A stretch of 17,804 nt of DNA from Flavobacteriales bacterium (GCA_028825055.1 JAPKAW010000017.1:1-17804); one strand, 5' to 3'; shown: positions 9,103-16,862, numbered from the stretch's first letter. A program made the numbers and translations. The notes: a model not told the origin generated them from the letters alone.

Positions 9103-9861
9103 TCACGAGCAGGGTAAGACCACGGGCCGGCTCGGCGTTGCATCCAATTCAAATGGAGCCGTTTGTAGATTCAATAAGTGCAAACCGTCCTTCAGTTCAT
9201 CGGGAACGAAGATGAACTCCGTAATCGTTGCGTGGTGTCGAGGATTTTCAGGCCATTGCCAGAAAATATGATGTGCAGCGAGCGCACCCCCATCTTGCTC
9301 GCGATCAACAGAGGGAAGGTCCAATAACACATGTTCGACCCCTCGATCAACCAACCACTGAGCCGCCGCAGCCTCTAGATACGGGGCGTTGGTGTTGGAC
9401 CAGTTTTTGGAGCGCTTCTCAGTGCTGTTAGGGAGTGTTCGAAGGATGAGTGAAGGCGGCATGGTTTGGGCCCCCCAATGGCGCCCTGAAGCCAATTCTA
9501 GTGCTTTGGCCGTGATGACATGGTCTCCATTTCTTAACTCTGGCTGAATGGACACGAGCAAGCACGGCATTAGAGGGGGAATCGATATCCTATTTACAGA
9601 GTGAGCTGCCTCTGAGATGTGTCCGAGACACTCTGTGTGGGTGCCATTTCCGTGCGGGTTGAACGTAACATCTCGAAAATTGACATCGCCACCTTCTGCT
9701 ACTGATCCCAGAAATCCATTCGCTCTAACGGGTTCAATCTGCATCGGACCAACGTACCAAGCACTTGGGCCGCCGGCTTCTTGAAAAGCTAAACTGATGT
9801 CGACGGCCGCTTCGCCAGTTGCAGTGAAGTCAATGCCCTCGAATTGAATGGATAGGTTCAT
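9103..9861 (-). CDS. Cyclase-family metal-dependent hydrolase (kynurenine formamidase-like)
   Basis: This 252-residue protein belongs to the cyclase family (PF04199 type), whose members include KynB-like formamidases and other amide or ester hydrolases with a metal centre. The key motif is at residues 70-81, HGNGTHTECLGH, with His70, His75, Glu77 and His81 as probable metal ligands. The usual motif is HxGTHxDxPxH, so this copy has one extra residue before GTH and Glu in place of Asp. A second conserved part, LLDLPSVDRE at about 179-188 followed by HH at 197-198, fits the substrate side of the family. There is no signal peptide, so it is cytoplasmic. No tryptophan catabolism gene is adjacent, so calling it kynurenine formamidase is not justified; the substrate is unknown. 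It lies 66 bp downstream of the barrel gene with a terminator between them. Confidence 0.82.
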   Translation of the reverse strand: MNLSIQFEGIDFTATGEAAVDISLAFQEAGGPSAWYVGPMQIEPVRANGFLGSVAEGGDVNFRDVTFNPHGNGTHTECLGHISEAAHSVNRISIPPLMPCLLVSIQPELRNGDHVITAKALELASGRHWGAQTMPPSLILRTLPNSTEKRSKNWSNTNAPYLEAAAAQWLVDRGVEHVLLDLPSVDREQDGGALAAHHIFWQWPENPRHHATITEFIFVPDELKDGLHLLNLQTAPFELDATPSRPVVLPCS

Positions 9862-9877
9862 GCGTTACTATTGGAGC

Positions 9878-9909
9878 AAAAAAAAGGCGACCCCATAGGA
9901 GCCGCCTTT
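9878..9909 (-). terminator. Rho-independent terminator after the outer-membrane barrel gene
   Basis: Read on the minus strand, a 7-bp stem AAAGGCG / CGCCTTT (9909-9903 with 9889-9883) with a 13-nt loop runs into eight T residues (complement of 9878-9885). It sits 18 bp after the barrel gene stop and 16 bp before the cyclase start, so it separates the two genes or attenuates read-through. Confidence 0.8.
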
Positions 9910-9927
9910 AAAATACGTTCAAATCGT

Positions 9928-10785
9928 TTAGTCAAACAAGAAACCAACGCGCAATGAACCTTGGAACATGTTGCCCAAAGTCGTGTTGGAGATGTGGTTT
10001 GGCCAGCTGTAGTAAACATCATCGGGACCACTACCGTCTGGGTAGTACTCACTGTAAATGACACCATCGAGTGCGCTGAAAGGCAATTGACCAACAAACT
10101 CACCCATGGTTTCAGCACCTGCGGCTTCTGTAGAGAAGGCATTGTTGAAATACATGTTGAAAGCAGTCAAGTTGTCTGTTGTGATGCTGTGATTTCCGAA
10201 AGTTGTTTTTCCGAAACCGAGGCCAGCTTCAAAACCAAGGTAGATCGCGTCAGAGAAGTAGTAGTCTGCTCCGAACAAGAGGTTCAAACCAACAGAGGTA
10301 AATCCTTGCTCGTTGCCTACGTTCCAAACGACATATTGATCAGGCTGTCCTGCATCGTTGATATCTTCTGGTCCCCAGAACTCTTGTGTATCAGCGCGCT
10401 TACCCAAAACGATAGGCACTTCAAAAGCGAAGTAAGGAGACAGGTTGTCTGTGCCGTCAAAGTGAAGCTCATAACCAGGAGCGAATCCGAACGACGAAGT
10501 CTTGGTTGTGATGTTCAATTGCGGGCTTACAGGGTCAGATTCTAAAATCTCACCATCCTGGAACCAGGCGTGCAGGTCATTGGAGTTGGAAATGGCCAAA
10601 GACAAGCGGAATGCGCGGTTGTCTTCCAAGAAGTTCCGGTACTTGATCGTTGATCCGTCAATGGGGCTGCCTGAGAACGGGGTGAAGCTCACCTCGATGT
10701 TGTGCTCATCGCCCATTTGCTTTTGGGCCTGAGTGCCCATTGTTACGAGCGCTGAAAGCGCAAGTGTGAACATGAGTTTCTTCAT
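9928..10785 (-). CDS. Outer membrane beta-barrel protein, function unknown
   Basis: This 285-residue exported protein starts with a clear signal peptide (MKKLMFTLALSALVTMGTQAQ, cleavage after the AQA-like site near residue 20). The mature part alternates polar and hydrophobic residues and is rich in Gly, Phe, Tyr and Asn, with strand pairs such as SFGFAPGYELHF, SPYFAFEVPIVLG, GLNLLFGADYYF and IYLGFEAGLGFG, and a closing strand GSLRVGFLFD. This is the pattern of a small 8- to 12-strand outer-membrane barrel of the kind common in Bacteroidota. The frame stays open further upstream to 10944, but the ATG at 10785 is chosen because it begins the signal peptide and because the longer frame would run into the divergent decarboxylase gene. 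No specific porin or enzyme family is recognised. Confidence 0.85.
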   Translation of the reverse strand: MKKLMFTLALSALVTMGTQAQKQMGDEHNIEVSFTPFSGSPIDGSTIKYRNFLEDNRAFRLSLAISNSNDLHAWFQDGEILESDPVSPQLNITTKTSSFGFAPGYELHFDGTDNLSPYFAFEVPIVLGKRADTQEFWGPEDINDAGQPDQYVVWNVGNEQGFTSVGLNLLFGADYYFSDAIYLGFEAGLGFGKTTFGNHSITTDNLTAFNMYFNNAFSTEAAGAETMGEFVGQLPFSALDGVIYSEYYPDGSGPDDVYYSWPNHISNTTLGNMFQGSLRVGFLFD

Positions 10786-10869
10786 GATGTTGTGTTGTGT
10801 TTCTATAATTTCGAATGCAAGAAACGGAAAAAACACCGAACTCTGCCTTATACCTGCGAACTTTCGCTC
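10786..10869. promoter_or_regulatory. Divergent intergenic region between barrel gene and decarboxylase gene
   Basis: These 84 bp must hold the promoters of both divergent genes. On the plus strand TAATTTCG at 10806-10813 matches the TAnnTTTG box in seven of eight positions, but no TTG lies at the right distance upstream (nearest gives a 13-bp spacer). On the minus strand the leader just before the barrel ATG is A/C-rich (AAACACAACACAACATC), a leader type seen for well-translated Bacteroidota genes. No operator repeat stands out. Confidence 0.4.
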
Positions 10870-12321
10870 ATGGAAGAGTTTTCTAAGTCGTCTGATCGGT
10901 CCCATTGGGCCACCCATTTTAATCTCAATAGATTTAAAAATCACGGGGCAGCGGTACAGAAAGAGCTCTTAGATTATTTGGAAACGGCATGGTCTCGGAA
11001 GTTTGACCGCGTGCTCCCACAAGGATCACCTGAAGAGCGTCTAGACCTTTGGCAATCGGAATTGGAACGTCCTAAAGAGTCTATTGACTCTGGCCTTATT
11101 CGAAATGATTTAATCAAAAGAATGGTTGAACGGTCGAATCGGTTGCATGACCCGCGGTATGCAGGACATCAGGTGGCTGTGCCATTTCCTGAATTAGCCT
11201 GGTTGCAGGCTGTTACAGGGTTGTTGAACAATGGAATGGCGATCGATGAAATGGGTCCAGCGTCGTCCCCCATGGAAGAGGCTGTAATGCGTTCCATTGC
11301 TCAGTTCATGGGGCTGGGCCCTGAGGCCAATGGCGTGCTATGTCATGGGGGCACCTTAGCCAATTTAACAGCGCTTCTCGCGGCGCGGCAGCGGCGTTAT
11401 CCTGGCAACGCTTGGCGAGATGGGACGAGCAAGCCCTGTGCGCTTTTGGTTAGTGATCAAGCACACTATTGCGTGGCACGGGCGGCTCAAGTTATGGGCT
11501 GGGGAGATGGAGGCATCTTTAAAGTGGCCACGAATGACCAGCATCAGATGGATGGGAAGGCCTTGTTGGAGTCATACCAAGAAGCGAAAAATTGGGGGTT
11601 TGAAGTGCTGGCCATCGTGGGTAGTGCGTGTACGACGTCGACTGGATCGTTTGATGATTTGGAGATGATGGCGAATTTTGCCGAGCAGCATGGCATGTGG
11701 TTTCATGTGGATGGCGCCCATGGTGCAGCCCAAATTTTCTCGAAAACACACAGCGTGGTCTTGAAAGGAATGGAACGCGCGGATTCCATCGCTATGGATT
11801 TCCACAAAATGTTGGGGGTTCCTGCCTTGTGTACGGGTTTGTTTTACCGCAATGGCCAAGACGGGTATGCGGCGTTTTCGCATGAAGCGAATTACCTATA
11901 CGAATCACAGGAGGAGGAGTGGTGGAATTTCAGCAAGCGCACATTCGAATGCACTAAGCGTATGCTCAGTGCTGCGGTGTATGGTATTTGGGAAAACCAC
12001 GGACCAAATCTCTGGGAGAGCTTAGTCGATCGACTCATTGAGAACGCGAAATCATTTGCCCAAATCGTTGAAAAAAAACCGGGATGGGAATTATTCAATC
12101 ACCCGCAATCCAACATCGTTTGCTTTCGATCATCGCATTTTGATAATGACACTTTGCGCCGTAAAATGATCAATCAAGGGCCATATTATTTGGTGAAAAC
12201 AGTGTTTAGCGAGCAAACGTGGCTCCGGTGCACTTTCCAAAACCCGTTGACAACTGACGAGGATATGAATGGCTTGCTGGAGGGTCTAGAAGAGATTGGA
12301 CGGAGCCTCACAATGCCATGA
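10870..12321 (+). CDS. Group II PLP-dependent amino-acid decarboxylase
   Basis: This 483-residue enzyme belongs to the pyridoxal-phosphate decarboxylase family PF00282 (glutamate, aromatic amino acid, 2,4-diaminobutyrate, cysteine sulfinate and aspartate decarboxylases). Visible features, numbered from the ATG at 10870: the phosphate-binding GVLCHGGTLANLTAL at 155-169, His200 in SDQAHYCVARA (stacks on the PLP ring in the family), HVDGAHGA at 279-286 with Asp281 (pairs with the PLP pyridine nitrogen), and DSIAMDFHKM with the Schiff-base Lys313. All catalytic residues are present. The frame extends upstream to a GTG at 10792, but that start would almost touch the divergent barrel gene and adds a basic, low-complexity extension, so the ATG at 10870 is preferred. 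The substrate cannot be fixed by eye. The gene has no operon partner. Confidence 0.88.
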   Translation: MEEFSKSSDRSHWATHFNLNRFKNHGAAVQKELLDYLETAWSRKFDRVLPQGSPEERLDLWQSELERPKESIDSGLIRNDLIKRMVERSNRLHDPRYAGHQVAVPFPELAWLQAVTGLLNNGMAIDEMGPASSPMEEAVMRSIAQFMGLGPEANGVLCHGGTLANLTALLAARQRRYPGNAWRDGTSKPCALLVSDQAHYCVARAAQVMGWGDGGIFKVATNDQHQMDGKALLESYQEAKNWGFEVLAIVGSACTTSTGSFDDLEMMANFAEQHGMWFHVDGAHGAAQIFSKTHSVVLKGMERADSIAMDFHKMLGVPALCTGLFYRNGQDGYAAFSHEANYLYESQEEEWWNFSKRTFECTKRMLSAAVYGIWENHGPNLWESLVDRLIENAKSFAQIVEKKPGWELFNHPQSNIVCFRSSHFDNDTLRRKMINQGPYYLVKTVFSEQTWLRCTFQNPLTTDEDMNGLLEGLEEIGRSLTMP

Positions 12322-12781
12322 AATCCACAAACCGTCAAGCTGCGAGGCGGGAGATGCAGAACGCGCGAAGGTTCCGTTGAGTCAAGTTAACTGGCTGACG
12401 ATGGACTTGTTGACCTCAATCGGATTGGATGCGTTTTAAATAGAAGCGTCCTCTTTCCGCTCTCACTAAGCACAACATTGCCAAATGCCACGATGCGTCC
12501 GAGAATAGTCTAGCGCAGTTCTAAGGTTTCCACCTGAGTTAGAATCAACACTTCTGTGCTTTGGCCAATACCCTTTAAATATGCGCTTAAAGAAGTATGT
12601 GATTTCGTTGAGAACCAACGAATGCAAGGAGGGAACGATACCGCAGAGCTTATGGATTCGAAATGGTTGGCATACGGGCCTCACCAGTCGTCAGCGTTCG
12701 TTCGATAGAGCTCAGAAAGGGCTGACTTTACGATCAATATCGGATGAAAAATAGGGGGAAATGAAGCGTCAAAGCTGCATT
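12322..12781. other. 460-bp gap without a supported gene, with several inverted repeats
   Basis: This gap lies between the decarboxylase stop and the convergent glmS stop. I find no tRNA, rRNA or well-formed terminator in it. It holds hairpin-capable repeats: TTCTA+AGGT / ACCT+TAGAA (12519-12544, 4-nt loop, one bulge), CTTTAA / TTAAAG (12573-12592), TTCGTTG / CAACGAA (12604-12622, perfect 7-bp stem) and GTCAGC / GCTGAC (12690-12726). A 20-codon frame starts at 12318 with an ATGA overlap of the decarboxylase stop and ends at 12380. A plus-strand frame at 12538-12708 is open for 56 codons, but has no good start. Neither can be supported as a gene. Confidence 0.5.
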
Positions 12782-14632
12782 TTATTCCACAGTAACGCTT
12801 TTTGCTAAGTTTCGAGGTTGGTCCACGTTGCAGTCGCGCAATACAGCGATATGATAGCTTAGCAATTGCAGTGGAATGGTCGTCAACAATGGAGCCAGAG
12901 CTTGATCGCATTTCGGGATGGAGATCACAAATTCTGCGAGCTCTTTCAAATCTGAATTGCCCTTGGAAACGAGCGCGACCAACCGGCCACCACGCGCCTT
13001 CACTTCTTGAATATTCGAAACCACTTTATCGTAGACGTCATCGTGTGTGGCGATGAAGAAAACAGGCATGTGATCATCGATCAAGGCAATCGGTCCGTGC
13101 TTCATCTCCGCCGATGGATATCCTTCGGCATGGATGTAGCTGATCTCTTTCAATTTTAAGGCACCTTCGAGGGCAACAGGAAAGTTGTACCCACGGCCCA
13201 AATAGAGGGCGTTGGTGGAGTCCTGGAAGGCACGGGCAATTTTTTGAATTTCCCCGTCTTGCTTCAATAAAGTCTCCACCTTCTCTGGAATGGAATTGAT
13301 TTCGACAAGCAGTCGGCTGAAGTGTTTGGCCGAGAGGTTCCCATTCCGTTTTCCAACCAACATAGCCATCAAAGTCAGGACAGCCACTTGTGCTGTGAAT
13401 GCCTTGGTGGACGCGACACCAATTTCCGGACCGGCATGCGTGTAAGCGCCACTATCCGTTTCACGAGCGATGCTCGACCCGACAACATTACACAATCCAA
13501 AGACGTGAGCTCCACAGGATTTAGCCAATTGTATAGCGGCAAGCGTATCCGCGGTCTCGCCAGATTGGGAAATGGCAATAACAACATCCGACGGTCGAAT
13601 AACAGGGTTGCGGTACCGAAACTCAGAAGCATACTCTACTTCTACAGGAATCCGAGCTAAATCTTCAAATAGATACTCCGCTACCAATCCCGCATGCCAA
13701 CTCGTTCCGCATGCGATGATAATGATGCGTTCGGCAGCTTCCCACTTGTTCCAATGATCATCAATGCCAGACATCCTAATCTCCCCACGCTGCAGACTCA
13801 TTCTACCACGAATGGAATCAAAAATTGACCGCGGTTGCTCAAAAATTTCCTTGAGCATGAAATGTTCGTAGCCTCCTTTTTCGAGTTCTTCGATTTGCAA
13901 CTCCAGTTCGTGTATTTCTGGCGTGATGACGACGTTATGCAGATTTCGAATTATCAAACCATGTGAACGATGCATCACAGCCACCTCTTCATCATCTAAA
14001 TAAATAACGTTCTGCGTGTACTCAATGATGGGCGTAGCATCTGACCCAACGAAGTACTCACCTTCTTTTCCGACACCAATCACAAGGGGGCTGGATTTAC
14101 GAGCAGCTATTAGAAGGTCCGGTTCGTTTTCATCAATTACCACAATCGCGTAGGCTCCTTCGACCTCTTTCAATGCAATCTGAACGGCCTCGCAGATGGT
14201 CAGCCTTGAACGTTTCTGGACTTCCTCTATTAAGTGAACCAACACCTCTGTATCCGTGTCACTAACGAATGTGTGCCCATTGGCTTCAAGGCTTTTTCGA
14301 ATGGTTTGGTAATTCTCAATAATGCCATTGTGAATCATCGCTAAACTCCCCGAACGCGCTTCATGGGGGTGTGCATTGACATCATTGGGAGGGCCGTGAG
14401 TAGCCCATCGAGTGTGCCCAATTCCAGAGTTTCCGTGTAAGGCATGATCCGAACCAATGTGTTCGAGCAGATCTGACACCTTACCCCTTCTCTTTCCGAC
14501 ATTCAATTTACCCTCGCCATTCAAAAGAGCTATTCCAGCGCTGTCATACCCGCGGTACTCAAGGCGTTGTAACCCTTTAATTAGGATAGGAAAGGCGTCT
14601 TTTTCACCAATGTAACCAACAATTCCGCACAT
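12782..14632 (-). CDS. glmS: Glutamine--fructose-6-phosphate aminotransferase (isomerizing)
   Basis: This 616-residue cytoplasmic enzyme makes glucosamine-6-phosphate from fructose-6-phosphate and glutamine, the entry step to UDP-GlcNAc for peptidoglycan and lipopolysaccharide. The class II glutaminase domain begins MCGIVGYIG with the nucleophile Cys2 and continues with GHTRWATHG at 72-80, HNGIIEN at 101-107 and SDTDTE at 124-129. Two SIS sugar-isomerase domains follow: CGTSWHAG at 308-315 and SQSGET at 355-360 in the first, then LGRGYNFP at 478-485 and the KEISYIHAEGYPSAEMKHGP block at 495-514 in the second. The C-terminus DQPRNLAKSVTVE is the conserved tail that closes the active site, with Lys611. 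It lies 25 bp after the DUF4270 gene and ends a three-gene minus-strand run. Confidence 0.98.
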   Translation of the reverse strand: MCGIVGYIGEKDAFPILIKGLQRLEYRGYDSAGIALLNGEGKLNVGKRRGKVSDLLEHIGSDHALHGNSGIGHTRWATHGPPNDVNAHPHEARSGSLAMIHNGIIENYQTIRKSLEANGHTFVSDTDTEVLVHLIEEVQKRSRLTICEAVQIALKEVEGAYAIVVIDENEPDLLIAARKSSPLVIGVGKEGEYFVGSDATPIIEYTQNVIYLDDEEVAVMHRSHGLIIRNLHNVVITPEIHELELQIEELEKGGYEHFMLKEIFEQPRSIFDSIRGRMSLQRGEIRMSGIDDHWNKWEAAERIIIIACGTSWHAGLVAEYLFEDLARIPVEVEYASEFRYRNPVIRPSDVVIAISQSGETADTLAAIQLAKSCGAHVFGLCNVVGSSIARETDSGAYTHAGPEIGVASTKAFTAQVAVLTLMAMLVGKRNGNLSAKHFSRLLVEINSIPEKVETLLKQDGEIQKIARAFQDSTNALYLGRGYNFPVALEGALKLKEISYIHAEGYPSAEMKHGPIALIDDHMPVFFIATHDDVYDKVVSNIQEVKARGGRLVALVSKGNSDLKELAEFVISIPKCDQALAPLLTTIPLQLLSYHIAVLRDCNVDQPRNLAKSVTVE

Positions 14633-14657
14633 AATGTTGCCGTTTTATATCACAGGA

Positions 14658-15983
14658 TCAATCGCTCCACGTGACGATTAAGCGCGCATTTTTTGGAATA
14701 GAGTCCCCCGAAGCAACAGAGGGTCCGTTCATGGCAACACCTTGAAAAGAGATGCCTGCGCGAGAAGCCACAACATTCAATACATCACTTTCGAGTTCAC
14801 CATTGAGCATTCGCTGCATTGTTTGGGAAATATTAAAGCGGTAGGCTTGTTCTTCAGCGTCAAAGTTCCCATTGATGTTTAATCCAATGGAAGTTTGGTC
14901 GGGGGTAGAAACAACTTCGCCTGACTCGTTTTCTGTCAGAATGAAAAGTTGATTGGGAATCGGGTAGCGTGATTCATTGTGACTTGGGTCCACTGGCAAC
15001 CAAAGTTCTGCTTTATGGATGGCGCTGTTTTCACCGATGACCTCCTTCCAAGTTGATAAATAAGGTAGCGTGATTTGAGTCTTAAGTCCTGCTCCTGAGA
15101 AAACACCAAGAAGGGGTTTTTCCACCTCATCAATGAAGGACTCAGACAGCCCTTGAAATGGGCCTTGCCATTCGTGAGTGAATAGGTTCGAACGGGCACT
15201 TAAAGGATTGATGATGTAGTCATAGTAAGACGTGTCTAGATCGTTGTGGTAATGCATCCGCATATAGCTCAACCCGCTGATCATATCAATTCCGACAGCA
15301 CCCTCTCCACCCATCATCGGGTCGGGGGTAACGTGAAGACCATGGAAAAACGCATTCCAAGCCTCATTAGAATCGTAAACATCGGCTCCGGCCTCTAGGA
15401 TCTGCTGTCCAAACGCATCCTTTAAATAGACTCGAACCTCTGGGGCTACCGTGTCATTTGCAAAGTAGAGTGTTTGATTTTGATTCAACGGGATGGGTTG
15501 AAATCCGGGTTCGGTGAGGTTTTCAGAAAAATGCATAAACGAGTGATTCGAGTAGTATGTCGAATCATACTGCAAGGAATCTTCGAGCTCATAGACATTG
15601 ATGTACTGTGGAGAGAGCTGACCATACGAGTCTCCGGTATAGCGCAAGGACAAGTAAATGCTGTCTACTTGGGGGTTGGAACCGAAGTCCTTATCCGGTG
15701 CGCTCAACCTAAATTGTGTAACGAACCCTGCGGTGTGCCACCCGAAATCGGGGTGATACATTCGCCCGAGAACTGCGGTACTTAAATTGTCGGATTGTAA
15801 GCTGTCCTCACGCACTGTTCTGCAGCGCAATGTGAGGGTGTCAGTTTGACTTAATCCAAGTAAATCATCTTGCGCATAATCCAACCCCACCTCTGTTTCA
15901 GGTCGATTGCAACTATTTAGGGTGGCGAATCCCAGTGTGCATGCCATGACTGTCGCGAGAAAACCAGCACGTAACTTCAACAT
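14658..15983 (-). CDS. DUF4270-family lipoprotein
   Basis: This 441-residue protein has a lipoprotein signal with the lipobox LNSC (acylated Cys25), so it is anchored in the envelope, probably the outer membrane. The mature start, RPETEVGLDYAQDDLLG, and the following block (TDTLTLRCRTVREDSL, VLGRMYHPDFGWHTAGFVTQ, VDSIYLSLRY) fit the DUF4270 family (PF14092 type) found in Bacteroidota. The rest is rich in beta-strand and contains no enzyme motif that I recognise. It lies 14 bp after the glycogen-synthase-like gene and 25 bp before glmS, on the same strand, so the three are very likely one operon. From memory of flavobacterial genomes, this neighbourhood recurs with glmS and panC; that should be checked by comparison. 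The function is unknown. Confidence 0.85.
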   Translation of the reverse strand: MLKLRAGFLATVMACTLGFATLNSCNRPETEVGLDYAQDDLLGLSQTDTLTLRCRTVREDSLQSDNLSTAVLGRMYHPDFGWHTAGFVTQFRLSAPDKDFGSNPQVDSIYLSLRYTGDSYGQLSPQYINVYELEDSLQYDSTYYSNHSFMHFSENLTEPGFQPIPLNQNQTLYFANDTVAPEVRVYLKDAFGQQILEAGADVYDSNEAWNAFFHGLHVTPDPMMGGEGAVGIDMISGLSYMRMHYHNDLDTSYYDYIINPLSARSNLFTHEWQGPFQGLSESFIDEVEKPLLGVFSGAGLKTQITLPYLSTWKEVIGENSAIHKAELWLPVDPSHNESRYPIPNQLFILTENESGEVVSTPDQTSIGLNINGNFDAEEQAYRFNISQTMQRMLNGELESDVLNVVASRAGISFQGVAMNGPSVASGDSIPKNARLIVTWSD

Positions 15984-15997
15984 GGTGCGAAGTTCTG

Positions 15998-16828
15998 CTA
16001 TTCCGGGACAGCCTCAGCCTTTCCCTCCAAAATCGTATCGTAATAATTGTTTATTTCTCCAACATAACCTTCTTCGCCATGGTAAGAAAGCGTTGGAACC
16101 CCTGCGCTCTTGATAGCTTCTTGAATTTCGCTACTTAAATCTTCAGACCCTACAATTAGTCCGTCAGCGTGCTGAATTGCCAAACGATTCAGTGAATCAA
16201 AAGTGGGATCTTGCATGCATTCAACACTATCGGGTGTGATACCATCCTTGATCATTTTTTCAGCCATACGCTTATTCAAAGTCCCGTCAAAACCTTCGTC
16301 GTAAATACTACAAACAACCTTGCTTTGAGCAAAATAAGGGTCCTGACCGAACAGTTGCTTGAGATACACCGGGACGATATTGGTCATCCATCCGTTGCAG
16401 TGGATGATGTCTGGAGCCCATCCTAATTTCTTGACAGTTTCCAAAACACCGCGGACAAAGAACAAGGCCCTTTCGTCGTTGTCGGGAAACATTTTGTCAT
16501 CTCCGTCATGCAAAACAGCTTTGCGCTTGAAGTATTCATCATTGTCGATGAAGTATACTTGCATTCGAGCTGTTGGGATAGACGCGACTTTAATCACCAA
16601 AGGGTGATCGGTATCGTCTATCATGAGATTCATCCCAGATAAACGAATGACTTCATGCAACTGATGGCGCCGCTCATTTATCTTTCCGAATCGCGGAGTG
16701 AAAACACGGATCTCCCTTCCCTTCTCGTGAACCCCTTGTGGTAAATTCCGACTTACCGAACTCATTTGAGTTGCTGGCAGGAACGGAACAATGTGTTGCG
16801 AAATGTAGAGAATCCGAGCTTTGCTCAT
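15998..16828 (-). CDS. Short glycogen/starch-synthase-like protein (GT5 N-terminal domain only)
   Basis: This 276-residue protein resembles only the N-terminal Rossmann domain of GT5 glycogen synthases (PF08323 type): ILYISQHIVPFLP at 6-18, EIRVFTPRFGKINERR at 39-54, VYFIDNDEYFKRK at 91-103, DNDERALFFVRGVLE at 116-130, DIIHCNGW at 140-147 and ADGLIVGSEDL at 221-231. The C-terminal GT-B domain, which carries much of the nucleotide-sugar site, is absent. The KTGGL ADP-glucose motif is also missing: the equivalent place reads PATQM. Databases often name such Bacteroidota proteins glycogen/starch synthase, but the sequence gives no basis for catalysis. The frame is open upstream to 17032, but that would overlap panC; the ATG at 16828 gives the family's usual N-terminus. 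It heads the operon with the DUF4270 and glmS genes. Confidence 0.85.
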   Translation of the reverse strand: MSKARILYISQHIVPFLPATQMSSVSRNLPQGVHEKGREIRVFTPRFGKINERRHQLHEVIRLSGMNLMIDDTDHPLVIKVASIPTARMQVYFIDNDEYFKRKAVLHDGDDKMFPDNDERALFFVRGVLETVKKLGWAPDIIHCNGWMTNIVPVYLKQLFGQDPYFAQSKVVCSIYDEGFDGTLNKRMAEKMIKDGITPDSVECMQDPTFDSLNRLAIQHADGLIVGSEDLSSEIQEAIKSAGVPTLSYHGEEGYVGEINNYYDTILEGKAEAVPE

Positions 16829-16862
16829 ATCGGCCAGGTTAAATAGTGAGAAGGAGGAATAA

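Noticed and set aside
10786..10944. Longer N-termini for both divergent genes (barrel to 10944, decarboxylase to 10792)
   Set aside because: Each extension runs into the other gene's 5' region, and the barrel extension would bury its signal peptide.
12466..12684. A 72-codon minus-strand frame in the 460-bp gap
   Set aside because: Its translation has no recognisable domain and an unusual, Cys/His/Arg-heavy composition; it is no longer than chance frames elsewhere here.
12322..12781. tmRNA, RNase P RNA, SRP RNA or a tRNA in the gap
   Set aside because: No TPsiC-loop with CCA end, no GAGGAAAGTCC-type P RNA core and no SRP tetraloop motif could be seen.
14633..14657. glmS ribozyme or leader riboswitch upstream of glmS
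   Set aside because: Only 25 bp separate glmS from the preceding gene, so there is no room for it; that ribozyme is known from Firmicutes.
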